Origin: Neurospora tetrasperma FGSC 2508 | Taxonomy: Eukaryota > Ascomycota > Sordariomycetes > Sordariales > Sordariaceae | Assembly (NCBI RefSeq): GCF_000213175.1 | Contig: NW_009799101.1 | Location: forward strand, 1,173,292-1,237,291 | Length of the DNA stretch: 64,000 nt | Reading direction: 5' to 3' | Part shown: positions 36,167 through 49,870 of the stretch, in pieces | Layout: each line of letters starts with the position of its first letter | Position numbering within the stretch: position 1 is the first letter of the stretch | Position numbers and translations under genes: made by a program | The notes under the pieces: model-generated | Database searches by the model: none | What the model saw: only the letters and a program-made list of their open reading frames with translations | Told to the model about the DNA's origin: nothing

Positions 36167-36455
36167 ACGCTTGTAGGCAATGATTAACAGAACGAGCTGT
36201 TTCCCCATGTTTCTCTCGTCATACTCTCGCGAGGTATGGTACGTATAGGCGACTAGCTTTGTATATGTAGGATGTATGACGGACTGTAAGATACCATGAG
36301 TTGACAAATGGCACAAAAAGTAGACAAGAGAACCCTGAAACTTTTTTTGTTTCATGAACGATACCCAACTACCTGCTATGTACAATAAACCGTCTGTCGC
36401 TTTTTTCCTGTTTGTTTGTTTGTTTATTTGTTTATGTTCCCTCTTTCTATCCCGA
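36167..36455. other. convergent 3' spacer
   Basis: A short spacer separates the stop codons of the helical-repeat gene and the cysteine synthase gene. It has a GTTT run near 36410-36435 and no other feature. Confidence 0.45.
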
Positions 36456-37343
36456 CTATGGCAGAACGATGTACTTTTGCAAGTGCTCGGGGATCGCGCC
36501 CAAAAGGTTCTTCTGCTCCAACCACTTCCTCGAGAACAACCGGTCCGCATACCTGTAGGCACCATCGCACAGCATCGTCACAACCGTCGATCCCTTTCCG
36601 AGCTTCTCCGCAACCTCCTTAGCCGCAACAACGTTGAGGGTCGAGCTGGCGCCAAGGTACAGACCCTCCTCGTCCAGACACCTGTACACCATCTCAATGG
36701 TCTTCTCGTCGCTAATGGTCATGGATCCATCCACCAAGTCCACATCCTGCTTCAGGTTGTCGGTGATACGGCCCTGGCCAATGCCCTCGGTGATGCTCGA
36801 CCCGCTGCGCTCAATCAGCTTGCCGCCCGAGCTGAAGTACGAGTGCAACACACTTCCGGGAGGATCAGCCAAGAAAGCCTTGACCCTGCCGCCCGAAATC
36901 TCCTTTAGATACCTCGTCGTACCCGCAAACGTTCCACCGGTGCCCGTCGCGCAAGTGAAGGCATCGACCTTGCCTCCCGTCTGCGCCCAGATCTCGGGGC
37001 CGGTCGTCTCGATGTGCGCCCTCCGGTTGGCAATGTTGTCGAACTGGTTCGTCCACACGGCATTGTCCAAGCGCTCGGCGTGCCGGCGCGCCTGGTGGTT
37101 GTAGTTCTCCGGGTTCTCGAACGCGACGGCGGGCACAGGGTACACCTCGGCGCCCAGCAGGCGGAGCAGGTCGATCTTGCCCTGCGACTGCGTGTTGGGC
37201 ATGTAGATGACGAGCTTGTAGCCCTTGGAGCGGCACACGTGCGCCAGGCCGATACCGGTGTTGCCGGCGGTTCCCTCAACGACAGTGCCGCCTGGCCGTA
37301 GCAGGCCGCGCTCCTCGGCGTCCTTGACGACGTACAGGGCCGC

Positions 37344-37380
<37 letters not shown>

Positions 37381-37675
37381 GCTTTGCCGAGGATCTCGCA
37401 GCCGGTTTCTTCAGAGAGGCGGTTGAGGCGGATGAGCGGGGTGTTGCCGATAGCTAAAGAGGTAAAGAGGTGAGTGTTGGTGGCATGTTCTTTTCTTGAG
37501 AGGAATTGGTGTTAGAGAATGCGATTCATAAGGGAAGCATACCTCCGGTCAAGCCCTTGGCAATACCCTGCGCCTTGGAGACGTTAAGGAGGTATTGGGA
37601 GGGCTCTTGGGGCGCGACCGCGGCCATCCTCCGGAGAGAGGTGGTCGCAAAGGTACGGACGCCGTGACGGAACAT
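36456..37675 (-). CDS. cys-17: mitochondrial cysteine synthase (PLP-dependent), 376 aa, two exons
   Basis: Exons on the minus strand are 37675-37543 and 37453-36456. The start [20 protein letters not shown] is a mitochondrial presequence. The enzyme domain contains [17 protein letters not shown] and then [15 protein letters not shown], with the PLP-binding lysine in [17 protein letters not shown] is the substrate/PLP loop, and [19 protein letters not shown] forms the phosphate-binding segment. These define beta-replacing PLP enzymes of the cysteine synthase type, making cysteine from O-acetylserine and sulfide. An upstream in-frame Met (37765) would add 30 residues through a GGCA microsatellite; I prefer the inner start because the presequence is better. 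The symbol is from memory of a 376-residue Neurospora entry and is only moderately certain. It shares a 965-bp divergent promoter with VPS72. Confidence 0.9.
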
Positions 37676-38640
37676 GGGGAATCGTATATGCAGGCAGGCA
37701 GGCAGGCAGGCAGGGAGAGGAACGAGTGCGCGTGCGCTACAGGGTAAAGCAAGATATGCAGACAATGGTCACGCAAAGAACAAAAGAAAGAGAGAGAGAG
37801 AGGAAGCCAAATAACAACAACTCCTTTCAACCAGAAAAGAACGACTAACGACTCGTAAGTTTCCAGTTACGGAAGCGTGGGGGGGCCGATGGAAGTACCG
37901 AATGACGGAATCCGGGTAGTGGGGCCATCCTCAGCTCTTAGTCTCGAAACCGGGCGGCCGGGCGGCGATTATCGGACCTCGAGATTCCCGCTGTCACTGA
38001 CCTCCTCGCATTGTGATCTAGGTACACTACTTACATACTTGGGAAGAACACAGTGAACAGCCCAACAGCAGCTGAGCGAGCGGTCAACGTACCAGCAACA
38101 GGGAAAACTCCCGTCGGGGTAACTGCACCAAAAAAAGGAACATGAACACAAAGCATGAACCGTGGGGTTCGGATTTCAGCAACATGTTGATTGGTCGCCC
38201 TGATGATCAGACAGGTGATGCCAAAAAAGTTATAGCGGGGAAGGGAACAATCCCAGAGCATGTAAGTCGGTAGGCGAGGTAGGTACCGCACACTATACTT
38301 AGAGGGAGGTCGGTACTCTACACTAGTGGAAATTTGGAGATGGTTCAATCTTCAACCAAACAACATCAACACATCTCTGCAAGGGGAAATTTATCACCAC
38401 GCGTCGTCATTCAAATCAGCAATACACGAGTTTCCACAACGGGCGCATCTATATCTCTATACATGCCGAATATATACGATCCTGTAACTTCTGTTCGGCG
38501 TTTCAGCAACTCGGAATCAACATCCGATACCATCAATATTTTTATTAACGTCTTCCCACGATGAAGTGGTAAAACGCGACGCATCGTTAGACAACCAGTT
38601 ACTCTGCGTTCTCGTAAAGTGGGCGACATTGACGGCAAAA
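37676..38640. promoter_or_regulatory. divergent promoter between cysteine synthase and VPS72 genes
   Basis: This 965-bp region separates divergent ATGs. It contains the GGCA array in the cysteine synthase leader (37689-37713), a GA run (about 37786-37802) and a GGCCGGGCGG-type GC block near 37950. No TATA box or factor site can be assigned with confidence. Confidence 0.45.
37689..37713. repeat. GGCA tetranucleotide microsatellite in a 5' leader
   Basis: About six tandem GGCA units are visible 14 bp upstream of the cysteine synthase ATG. Read in the coding frame of the upstream Met it would encode Pro-Ala-Cys-Leu repeats. Confidence 0.88.
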
Positions 38641-41600
38641 ATGACCACCATAGATCTCAATCGCGATCCCAATCACAAACACCCCGACTTGCCCGTCCCG
38701 AACGAGATCACCGAAGAAAACTGGAGCGATTCCTCAGACGATAGCGATGTCGAAAGTCCCAGCATCGGCGAGGCCGCACAGCAGCCGCAGCAGGTGGAAT
38801 GGCTTGCCACGTCGCGCGCGAAGCGGTCCACGGCCGGCAACCGTATGAAGTCGATGCTCGCCAACGAAGAGCCCGCCGCCGAAGACTCGGATCTCGAACT
38901 CCTCTTTGCCGAAGACGACGACGACGCTGGCTTTACCGACGAGGAAAAGGATGACGCGTCCGATGTCCAGATGGACTCGTCCTCAGACGACGAAGACGAC
39001 AAGGACGGTGCTGCCGCCGACGATCTCGAGGGTGAAAAGGAGCTGGAGCGCCAAGCAAGGGAAAAGAGGAACGCGCAACGGAAGAGGAAAGCTCAGGAGG
39101 CTATCCCCATGAAGTTCAGGAAAAAGGTTCGCATCGAGCAGCCACCGTCAGCCACGGGAGAGAGTGCCACCGGAAGTCCCGCGCCGTCGACGACAGGCAC
39201 TCCTGCTGCCTCCTCTGTCCGGCAAGGACCGACACCACGCCCGCCTAGACCCAAGAAAAAGTCGGAAAGGACGAGTTGGTTGCCGACTCCGGCCGATATG
39301 CCCACGCGAGCGTCCGAGCGCAGGACGACCAAGATGAGCAAGGAACAGCTTCATCAGAAGATGATCGACGACGAGATTCGCCGGAAGAAGCTGATGGAAA
39401 AGATGGAGAAAAACGCAAAGAGGTTAGAGGCCTTGAAGAAGCCACCAATGACACAGGCGGAGCGGTTGGCTGAGGCAGCTCTGGTGGAAAAGAGAAACGA
39501 GAAGAGCTTGAACAGATGGGAGGAGGCGGAGAAGGTGAGGGAAGAAGAACGCTTGAGAAAGATCGCGGCCTTAAACAATCGCAAGCTGGACGGTCCGGTA
39601 GTCACTTTTTGGAGTGGTATCCAGACGTTGGAGGAAGGACAACAGAAACACGTTGGCAAGATGGTATCCATGGAGGAGAAGCCGGTCAGGAAGAAGAGGC
39701 AATCTGTCAGCGCTACTCTTGCTGCTCAGGAGGCGGCTGAGAAAGAGAAAGCAAAGGCTGAGGAAGCCTCCAAGCAAACACCATTGACTGAGAAGGGAGA
39801 TGACAAGTCGGCCGAGGCGGCAACCAAACCGGACGATAAGGTGGAGGCACAAGCGGAAAAAGCAGTTCCATCAATAGCATTGCCCGAACAGCCACAAAAA
39901 CCAATATCGACTCCAGACGTTGTTATGAAGGATGCGCCCGAACCACCACAACCTCCACAACCATCTATACTCGCACCTATTCGAGGACCTATGGCCCCGC
40001 CGCCTATCCCTTCTCCGCCGCCGCTCGAGACTAAGCCTGCGCCTTCATCGGGTGTTCTAGCTGCCCCCGTCCTGGCCCCACCAGGAGGAGTAGCACCCCC
40101 TATGCTCGATGTCCAGATGCCCGGGCTAGCATTTCCATTTAGTAACGGGATGTCAAACGTTCTTGCGCCCCCTAACACTACTTCGCCTCTTTCAATGCCT
40201 CCGTCTTCCGGGAGTTTGAGCACCCTTACGCCTGCGCCAGCTCCAGCTCCCACTCCAGCTTTGCTTTCTGCGCCGGTGACGTCGGTCCCTACTACCACTC
40301 TCAGCTTTGCGCCCACACACATCCCAGCACCCGCAACCGCACCTGCTCCTGCTGTTGATAGGCCTCCTCGTGATCTGCCTTCACCAGCTACTACAGTATT
40401 AACAACTACTATTCAGACTAAGCAGGCACCGACGCCTCCTTCTTCGCAGTCTGCCACTGTCAGCTCCGAGAAACTAGACAAAGAGGAGAAATCAGCCGTA
40501 CCACGAAAGGACGACAAAGCTGAACAGGGTGACAGGGGCGAAGAAAGTAGGAAAGAAAATAAATCTGACATTGCGAATACGGGACCGAATCGGCCCCAGG
40601 AAGGGTCAACAGTGCCCACTGATCAACCCGCCGCTGAAGGGGGGGAAGAAGGGAAAACGGTCAACAAAGTTACCCGTAGTTGCATCATTCTCCAGAATTT
40701 TGATGAAGCCGCCATCAAGGACAAGCAAGTCCAGACGCAGATTATCTTTGGGAGGAGGATGGAGAAACTTGCCAGTGAGTTGGGCCCCATTTGCTCATCA
40801 GCATTCTTATTTCGTTTAGTCACTAACAATCACCAAAGAACCCGCCCACCCTCCACTCTGCGTTGTAACTGGCCATCCAGCCCGTTACCGGGACCCCAAG
40901 ACTGGTCTCCCCTATTACAACGCCTATGCCTATCGCGAGATCCAGCGCGTGCACAGGGGTGATTACAAGTTCAGTGCGCTGTTAGGAGCATACGTAGGCA
41001 GCGGGACGTACGCGGCCAAGGGCGTGCCAGAAAGGTTCTTGAACCCTAACGGGAAGAGGTCGACACCAAAAGAAGATCCAGCAGTTAAACTAGCCAAGCT
41101 GAAAGAGGCTCAAGAAGCGGAAAAAAGAAAAGAGAAGAACAAAGAGGCTTTGGAAATGGAAAAGACCAAGGAGATTGAGGCTGGGGATAAAAACCTGGAT
41201 AACGTCCAAGCCACTGAGCTGCCGCCCCTGAGGCAACCGAAGCTACCGCAGCTGCCACGAAGAGCAAGTGGCACGGAGGTGACTAGTGCTATCAAGGCGA
41301 GAAGCAAGAGCAAGGAGACGACGAGGCCGTCTGAGCCGAAACGGAAGACGTCGACGTCTTCGTTGCCAGCGACGATGACAGGGCCGGTGGTTCAGGCTAA
41401 GCTGGAGCCGATTGAGGGTGTTGCTCTTCCACTTAAAGCTACTAGCGCTCCTGCACTTACACCTACTCCTAAGCCAGTGGCAGCGGCAGCGACGACGACA
41501 GCAAACCCATCATTATTACCACTATCAACGCCAACGCCGCCACTACAAACTCAAGCGCAGTTCAAGCTAGTGGATGATGATGTGAAGACACAGACACAAC

Positions 41601-41917
41601 AGCTACCAGTGAAATCGACTTCTTCATCAAATTCACAGCCAACACCCCAGGCATCACAACCACAACCACAACCACAAGGCCAGCAGTCTTTGACGGTTCC
41701 TGCTCCTGCTCCAAATCAAAATACCGCTGCGGCGCCACCCTCTTCAGCAGCAGTAGAAGCCCCAACTCAACCACCACCAGCCGATGACGACCCAGTCAAG
41801 TCAGTCAACTCAACTCAGCCGTCACAGCCTCCTCCTCCTCCTCCTGCTCAAGAAGCAGCTCAAACACCCGTAGCAGAGACTCGCTTCCTACCCGCTCCTG
41901 TGCCGGACATGTCATAG
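38641..41917 (+). CDS. vps72: VPS72/YL1 (Swc2), SWR1 complex histone H2A.Z-binding subunit, 1070 aa
   Basis: Exons are 38641-40774 and 40839-41917; the 64-nt intron falls just inside the YL1_C domain. The N-terminal YL1 region carries WLATSRAKRSTAGNRMKSML and very acidic blocks (AEDDDDAGFTDEEKDD, then SSSDDEDD) followed by a basic segment near residue 145. This is the H2A.Z-H2B binding arrangement. The C-terminal YL1_C domain (about residues 712-760) reads KPAHPPLCVVTGHPARYRDP, then GLPYYNAYAYREIQRVHRGD. Between and after these lie long Pro/Ala/Thr/Gln-rich and Lys/Glu-rich low-complexity stretches. Vps72 delivers H2A.Z to the SWR1 remodeller in the nucleus. The protein is long for the family because of the low-complexity linkers. 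The ATG at 38641 is the first Met of the domain-bearing frame. Confidence 0.92.
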
Positions 41918-41984
41918 CGGGGACATGCCGCATTGTACAGGGGGACGCCTGGAAGGAAGGAAAGGAGTTGGTTAGATATCGTGC

Positions 41985-42050
41985 TGAATTGATCACGATG
42001 AATTGATCACGATGAGTTGATCTCGATGAGTTGATCTCAATGAGTTGAGA
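41985..42050. repeat. 14-bp tandem minisatellite
   Basis: Four full units and one partial unit of TGAATTGATCACGA-like sequence run head to tail, the later units drifting to TGAGTTGATCTCGA. It begins 68 bp after the VPS72 stop and is probably in its 3' untranslated region. Confidence 0.9.
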
Positions 42051-42179
42051 TATGTAGATATAGTTGTCTAGTATGGGAAGTATGGGAAGTGGTGTACTAC
42101 TAGTGTACTACTATCGTTGTCGCGATTGTTGCTTGTTGTTCAAAACATGGATGGATGGACAACCAAAAAGTAAAATGTA

Positions 42180-42210
42180 GGAGTAAGAGTAAGAGTAAGA
42201 GTAAGAGTAA
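42180..42210. repeat. GAGTAA hexanucleotide microsatellite
   Basis: About five tandem GAGTAA units are visible downstream of VPS72. Confidence 0.88.
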
Positions 42211-43631
42211 GGGGTATGATGAGTATCGATCGACAGATAGATAAATAGATGGGAGTAAAGGTGAAAAGAAGTACGTCAAGTAAACACGGAAGAGAGACAG
42301 AGAGAGAGAAAGGGATGAGCACAGAGAGAGAGAAAGCGATGAGCAACCTACCTACACTAAGAAAGACACGGACAGACGGGAAGGGAGGGAGGGAGGAAGA
42401 CTCAGAGTACCTACCTCACTACGCTACTGTACATGTGCATGTTCTTGTTGATTATGCTCTTTGTTGTAATGAGATGAGAATACCCAAGTCTAAATAGTAA
42501 ATAGTAAAAACAAGGAATTAAATGACATCACCTCATACGCAAAATCACCCACTTTGTCACGACATTGGTTGTATGTGAAAATTTGCTTGCCTCCATCCAT
42601 CATGAATCAATGCTGACTTGACTGACTGACTGTACATCGATCGATTGCTACGTTGCATTCAGTTCTGTGTTCATATCCCCCCCGCGTATTTAACGCAAAC
42701 TTTGACTGGTCAAGGCTGTATGTTGCTCATCACAATGGGATTTATATGTATGTTGAGAATCACATGCAAAATCCAGTGATTTTTTCGGTAATGGCACACT
42801 TCACAATACGCCAAGCCATGTGTGAAATGGAGTTGAAAGAAAAAAAGAAAAAAAAAAGAGAAGAAAAAAAAGAACCTCGAAATGAAAATCGATATTCCAA
42901 AAGCAAATCGCATTCTCTTCATGAATCTCCCATGTGGAAGGGGTCAAGTTTCCGGAAGGAACAAAGCGTTATTAAGAAATTCTTGAATCCAATATGATGG
43001 TAATAGTAATATGTGCGAGCACTAACGGACAGAGCCTTGGTCAGATAAACGAATGAACACCAGAAAGTCTTCCGCGCGCAGACCTCGGTATGATGCCGGC
43101 GCGGTTTCTTGATACGTTCAGTCCTTTTCCTGACCCGAGTTGTTGGAGAGAAAGGCGGCTCCTCTCTCTGATCCTAGGGAATCAAGCACAACCACAACCA
43201 TAAGCCAACCTAGGTCAACCCAGTTGAGTCTCCCTCTCCCATCCCTCACATCTCCAGTCTTCTTCCTCGCCCCTTGAACCAAAAGGAAACGGCCTGGCCA
43301 GGTACGCTCGGCGATACCTCTCCTTTGTGCGATGGCGCCAGGTGAAATCGTTTTCCCCACAATGCTCACAACTTCCCCCTCCCTCCTTTCCCTCCCAACT
43401 CCTCAGCTCCGTCCGTTTGGGTATCTCGGTATGCAGGGCTGTCGGCTCGTCACTGCTTTGATTGCACTCTAGACAATGGGTAATATCGAGGCGCCCTATG
43501 CCGTTTAGATGTCGATCTGTGAATGCCTCCCTTTGCCATCCCCCTTCATTTCATGGTCGCTTCCGGATTGTAACAAAAAAACGGGGCCGGCGGGGCCAAA
43601 AAACATTTCTCACTGCAGGAGTATCCCGGTC

Positions 43632-44754
<1,123 letters not shown>

Positions 44755-44885
44755 TCAACGGTGAATCGGTGTGGGCGACGGCGGAGTGGAGTCGAAGGGA
44801 TAAGACGAAGCAGGACGACTGGGATGGATGGCGGATGTTGATGTTGGCGGCCGGGCACCTTTGGCGGTAGGGGACCCGGTGGTGG

Positions 44886-44920
44886 CAGTAGTAGTAGTAG
44901 TAGTAGTTGTAGCAGTAGTC
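44886..44920. repeat. GTA trinucleotide microsatellite
   Basis: About eight near-perfect GTA/AGT units with two variants are visible upstream of CDC42. Confidence 0.85.
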
Positions 44921-45256
44921 CTAAGAATGGGTGGAACGGACAGAGTGGTCGATGACGGAGGGAGGGTTTGCTGCTTGGGGGAAGAGAGCTGGAGTTGGAT
45001 GGCGGGACTAGGTAGGTGTGGAAATCGCAAGGTTGTAGAGGTAGCACAGGAGAGAGAGTGGGCGCGAAGAGGTCGTAAAGAGAGAGAAACCTGGAAGGGG
45101 TGCAAAATGTCAAGGCACCTAGGTAGCTTGCCAGTAGAAACCTCTAGGTTGGTTGGTAGTGTAAGACTGAAGCTCACTGTAGGCGGCGGACGGACGAGTT
45201 GCGGTGGATAGGTAGGTAGAGAGCGGAGGGAGTGATGGAGTGGACGGGATGGAATG

Positions 45257-45290
45257 GGTAGGTAGGTAGGTAGGTCGGTAGGTCAGGTAG
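45257..45290. repeat. GTAG tetranucleotide microsatellite
   Basis: About five GTAG units followed by degenerate copies are visible upstream of CDC42; the complement of the 9913 array. Confidence 0.85.
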
Positions 45291-48109
45291 AGTAGGTAAA
45301 ATGGCAGGTGGATGGAGGACGGTGGCCTGCCCGGGTGGACGGTGGAGGACCTATGAATGCCCGGCTGCCCTGGCCTTGCAATGGATTGGACGGATTGGAT
45401 GGGGGGGAATGGGGGGATGGGGATCCGACCGCCAGTGACAGAACAGCGATCAGTTGGTCTACACTATTGTATGTATTGAGGCGTAACGTAATGCCAGATA
45501 GAAGTCCAGACAACGATGACAGGGCGTGATTGATGCACAGCAGCACTCTGCACTCCAATGTGCTAGGTAACGGGAAGTAGGGCAGAGGGTTCCGTTATGT
45601 ATCAGCAAAACAAGCGACCACTGCCACCTTCGGACGAGTGTAATTGGATGTTGAAATGACTCGGGACTTTTTTGCCCAGCAAAAGCAAATAAAACTGCAA
45701 GAAACGAGGAAATAAATATGGGATTCGGCAATTTGCTACCAGGGCTCCGTGGTGGTCGGTCCAGGTGGTGGTAGTGGTTGTGGGCTTAGGTTGATGTTGT
45801 CGTGGGTTTGGCAAGTTTGTTGCGCATCAAACCTAATCGATCAGCCTCATCCAAAGTCGGAAAAAAAGACGGAGGAAAAAAGTGACAGAAGAGAACGCCG
45901 GCTTGGGGGCCTTCGAGAAGTGCGAGTGCGTACCTTCGACAGCGGGCAGGAGGGATGGAAGCTCGAACCTGGCAGGTTGCAGGTGCGCGCGGGAAGGGCA
46001 GCGCACTCGTCCCGTCGGCAGGAGAGACAAAAAAAAAGGACCAGTCGGAGGGACGAAGTGCCTTTGCGTTTTGGTATTGGAGTTGGTTTCGTTTACGTTC
46101 AGGTACGGCAGTATGAACGCCCAACTATTATTTTTCCCCACCTAACACCTAGGAGCTCAGTTATTCGCACCCCGCACCTTCCGTTTACACGCCCAGTACT
46201 TACACTTGCACTTACATCCTACAACCTTATGCTCGTACGTCGTATTCAACTTTCTATTACCATATATTATTAATACTCTTATATTGCAACTACGCTATAC
46301 TTATAATAAAATAAACCAGAATAATATGAATACACCTAACTAGAACTTCCTATACGAGGATTTTATTTATAATGATACTCTATATAAAGCGCCGCTTATT
46401 GAGTATAAATCCGATTTAAGTAATAATAAGGTTACTAATTTCTTTATTAAATAAGTCCGTATTTGCGAATTCGATGATACTATAACTATTCTTTAGCAAT
46501 ATCGTAGGGATGTTCTTAATCGCTATATAATCGTAGGTACTTCTCTCGCAATTAGTTGAAATTTTATTTAATTAAAATTAATTTTATTCGAAGGAATTAT
46601 ATTACCTTTAAATTAGGAAAGTAATCTTTACCAATAGCGTTAAATTACTTATTTAATTTTATTTTAATAATACAAATTGCGCTTCTACTATTATATATTA
46701 CCTCTTTATAATCGGGGAGTAGAATATAGAACCCTATAGTAAATATAATAATTCGTACAATTTTAGCCCTACTAATATTTACTTCGTCCCCCGTAGAAAC
46801 TTTTTGAAGTGAGTTTATACTAATTGCATATATTAAAATTGTAGTAAGGACTACACATACTGTAAAGGTACGTTAGAGAATAATTTGAGAACGAGTAATA
46901 GTAATATATTAATTATATAATAGTAAAAGAGGAATAGGATAAGGCGGAAATGAGAAAGAAGATAGGCGAGTGGTAGGGTTTGATAGATAGTTAGGTAAAG
47001 GAAGCGCTTAACGTTAAGTTAGTTAGAGTTTCAAAGGTAGTTAATATAGAGTTGGAGTCTCGCTAGTAGTTAAATTAGTATAATTTTATTAATTCAGGTA
47101 TAGGGTTTATAATTCTCTATTAATATACTTTGTATTACATTATTAAATTTTATTTTTATATTATTTTATATAAAGTTATAAATGTAAAAGAATTTAAAAT
47201 CTTTTATATGATAATCTATTCTTAATATTTTTTTTTAAAAAAAAAAACTTATATAATAATATTTATGGAGTTCAGTCTTAAATATTTATAAAATTGAATT
47301 TTCTAATAATATTAATAATTTGATAAATCTTACTAAATTTCTAAAAAAAGTATACTAAGAATTATTTATATAACTATTTTTATATATAATATTATTACGT
47401 TTATTAAAAATAATATTTCTATATATTTTCTATTACACTCTAACTTTCCTTATTATTATAAAATAAACAATTGAATTTCTAATATTATTTTAAACAAAAT
47501 ATTTAAAATAAAAATTTTAATTTTAATTTTATATGTTAAATATTATTATAATTTTTTAATTATATATTAGATTTTATTTCTTAATATATTTTAAATTATA
47601 TATATTTTATAAATAAATTAATATAAGGGTTAGTTTTATTAATAATAGTAAGTAAAATAAATTAAAGAAAAATATTATAAAAAGAAGAAAAGCTTCTAGC
47701 TAGCTGCTTATATATAGTACATATATTATATAATTGAATTAAAATATATATTATAAAGAAGTTTAAATATAATAGGTTAAATATACAAATTATAAGAAAT
47801 ATAATATAATAAGGAAGTTTTTAATCGTTTAATTAATTTAAACTATTATTATAAATTTAAACTAGAGTTTATAATATATTTAGAACCTTAGGAAATTCCC
47901 TATTATATATATATATAAAAAGTTACTTACCCCCTTTTTATATCTATATTTTTATTATATAAAAAAAGGTAACAAAGTATTCTTTATCTCTCCTTAACCT
48001 TCTATTTTTATATTAAAAAAAAGGTCCTTCTTATTTCCAAACAGTTCTCATTTTGCAATTTCAAGACTTATTTTGCAATTTTAAGATTCAATTCTATTTA
48101 TTTATTATA

Positions 48110-49870
48110 ATGCCGAAAGTAGTATAGAATCTCAACGACCATCTCCCGTAGATTAAGGAGATATACGAGAAGAATACTCTAGTATCAGCAATCTTATACA
48201 AACTCCTCCGAAATTATAGTATTAATACTACTTGTAATACAATTAATAGATTTCTTTAACGAAACGATATTGTACGTTAATAAGAGCGGACTTTATATAA
48301 TAATAAGCTAAATTATAGAGTAAGAGAATTCTTCTTTCAATTATACTTAAATAATAAAGACCTTCTTACTTAACTACAGTAAGAAGGGTTTACTATTATA
48401 TAAAAAGGCTTGGAAGATATTTGATATAGATTTAGTATTTATAAAGGTTAAATCCGGATACCCTTAAGGATTAGTTAGCTGAATTTAAATATATTTTTAA
48501 ATTATTAAACAATAATAAAAGCGAAGCTCCTATGCGGGAAATAAGTAGATAGTAAATTTATTATTATATTTATTAGCAATTTGAAATTTATATACTATAG
48601 TAAAAACTATTTGAAATTTCTTGAAAGTTCTATCCTGAATAGATTAAAGAGCATATAAATCAAATATAGAAATAATATAAAAGATAGATAATATTTAGGC
48701 CGAACTATATATAGTATATTAATAATTATTATAAATTATAGAACTTCGGGATTGAAATCTATAAAGGTATTAATACTTATTTAAAATTTATATTATAAAT
48801 ATACGTAGGAGTCTCTACGTTAATATAATAATTTTTTTTAAAATAGTAGATAGAGGTTATTAAACAAATATATAAAAATTATTTATAATTATATAATTAA
48901 ATTTAGGAAAGGAGGCGATCCTCTTCGTTGGATATTATTAGTAGCTCTTATAAGGATTATAGGATATTTAACGCCTTAAATTTTAGAAGATCGCCCGGGA
49001 TTATATTAAAATTATTGAGCGCTACGAGAATAAAAATAAAACAATTCTCTATATTGTAGGTTAAGGATGAAACGCGTTACTTATATACGAAAATAATTTT
49101 GAATTGCCCTTTAATTATTATTAATCCTCCGGTAGAAGTATTAATAATTAACTAATTAAAAATTGGTAAAAGTAACTTTACAATGGTCAGATAGGAAAGT
49201 AAATAGTAAATTCATATTAATTATTTATAATTAAATTTAATTTAATACAATTTAAAACTATTTTGAAAAATTATATATATAGGGTAATTTTATTAAGGGA
49301 AACATCCCTAATTAGATTACCTTATTATATATCTTTATATTAGATATTCGAATAAGTATTTATAAATTTGTAAAGTATTAGAACGCTTATACTATTCGCG
49401 CTTAGAGTAGAAGATATTATATATATATAAGAAAGTTATATCTCCTCTACTATAGCCCTAATTTAGAGGAGGTAATAGACTATATATATAAAGTTAATTA
49501 GGATTATTAGTATATTTTTAAAATAATAGTCGATTTCAATCCGTTCGACTTTAATAAATATTTACCTGTAAATATATACTATAAGTGCATAGAGATTATA
49601 TAAAGTTTCTAGAAGAGAATAATAAACCCTCCTTATTACTTATATTTCGAAGAATATTTTTACGTTAAAAATAAATTTTGGGAGGATTAGAATAATAGGA
49701 AGAATATAATACTAAAATTAATTTCTTATATAATACGAGGTTTATTCTATTTAAAGAAAAGGTTAGAAGCTGAGGGTATTAATTTCCGTTAGATTATATA
49801 GTTAGCCCCGGACGAAGATAGTAATATAGATATAGACTTAGGAGAATATAAGGGAAAGGAAGATAATTAA
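48110..49870 (+). mobile_element. RIP-inactivated relic resembling an integrase-core transposable element
   Basis: A long plus-strand stretch shows scattered peptide-like islands. Near the start is a helix-turn-helix-like pattern with LNDHLP, IKEIYEKN and INTTCNTINRF. Near 48.73-48.83 kb is a patch resembling the YDKL...GI.IY.GI.AY strand of integrase-core proteins that recur in fungal genomes. It is extensively inactivated throughout. I see neither LTRs nor clear terminal inverted repeats, so the class and borders are approximate. It is older than, or independent of, the chromovirus at 51.7 kb. Confidence 0.4.

Larger units (their letters stand above)
41918..43631. other. convergent intergenic region downstream of VPS72 and CDC42
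   Basis: The 1.7-kb spacer contains a 14-bp minisatellite (41985-42050), a GAGTAA-type array (42180-42210), GA-rich DNA (42290-42390) and an A/G-rich stretch (42838-42880). No gene is supported on either strand. Confidence 0.5.

Noticed and set aside
42838-42880. A/G-rich stretch resembling a polyadenylated retroposon tail
   Set aside because: No element body or target duplication is recognisable next to it.
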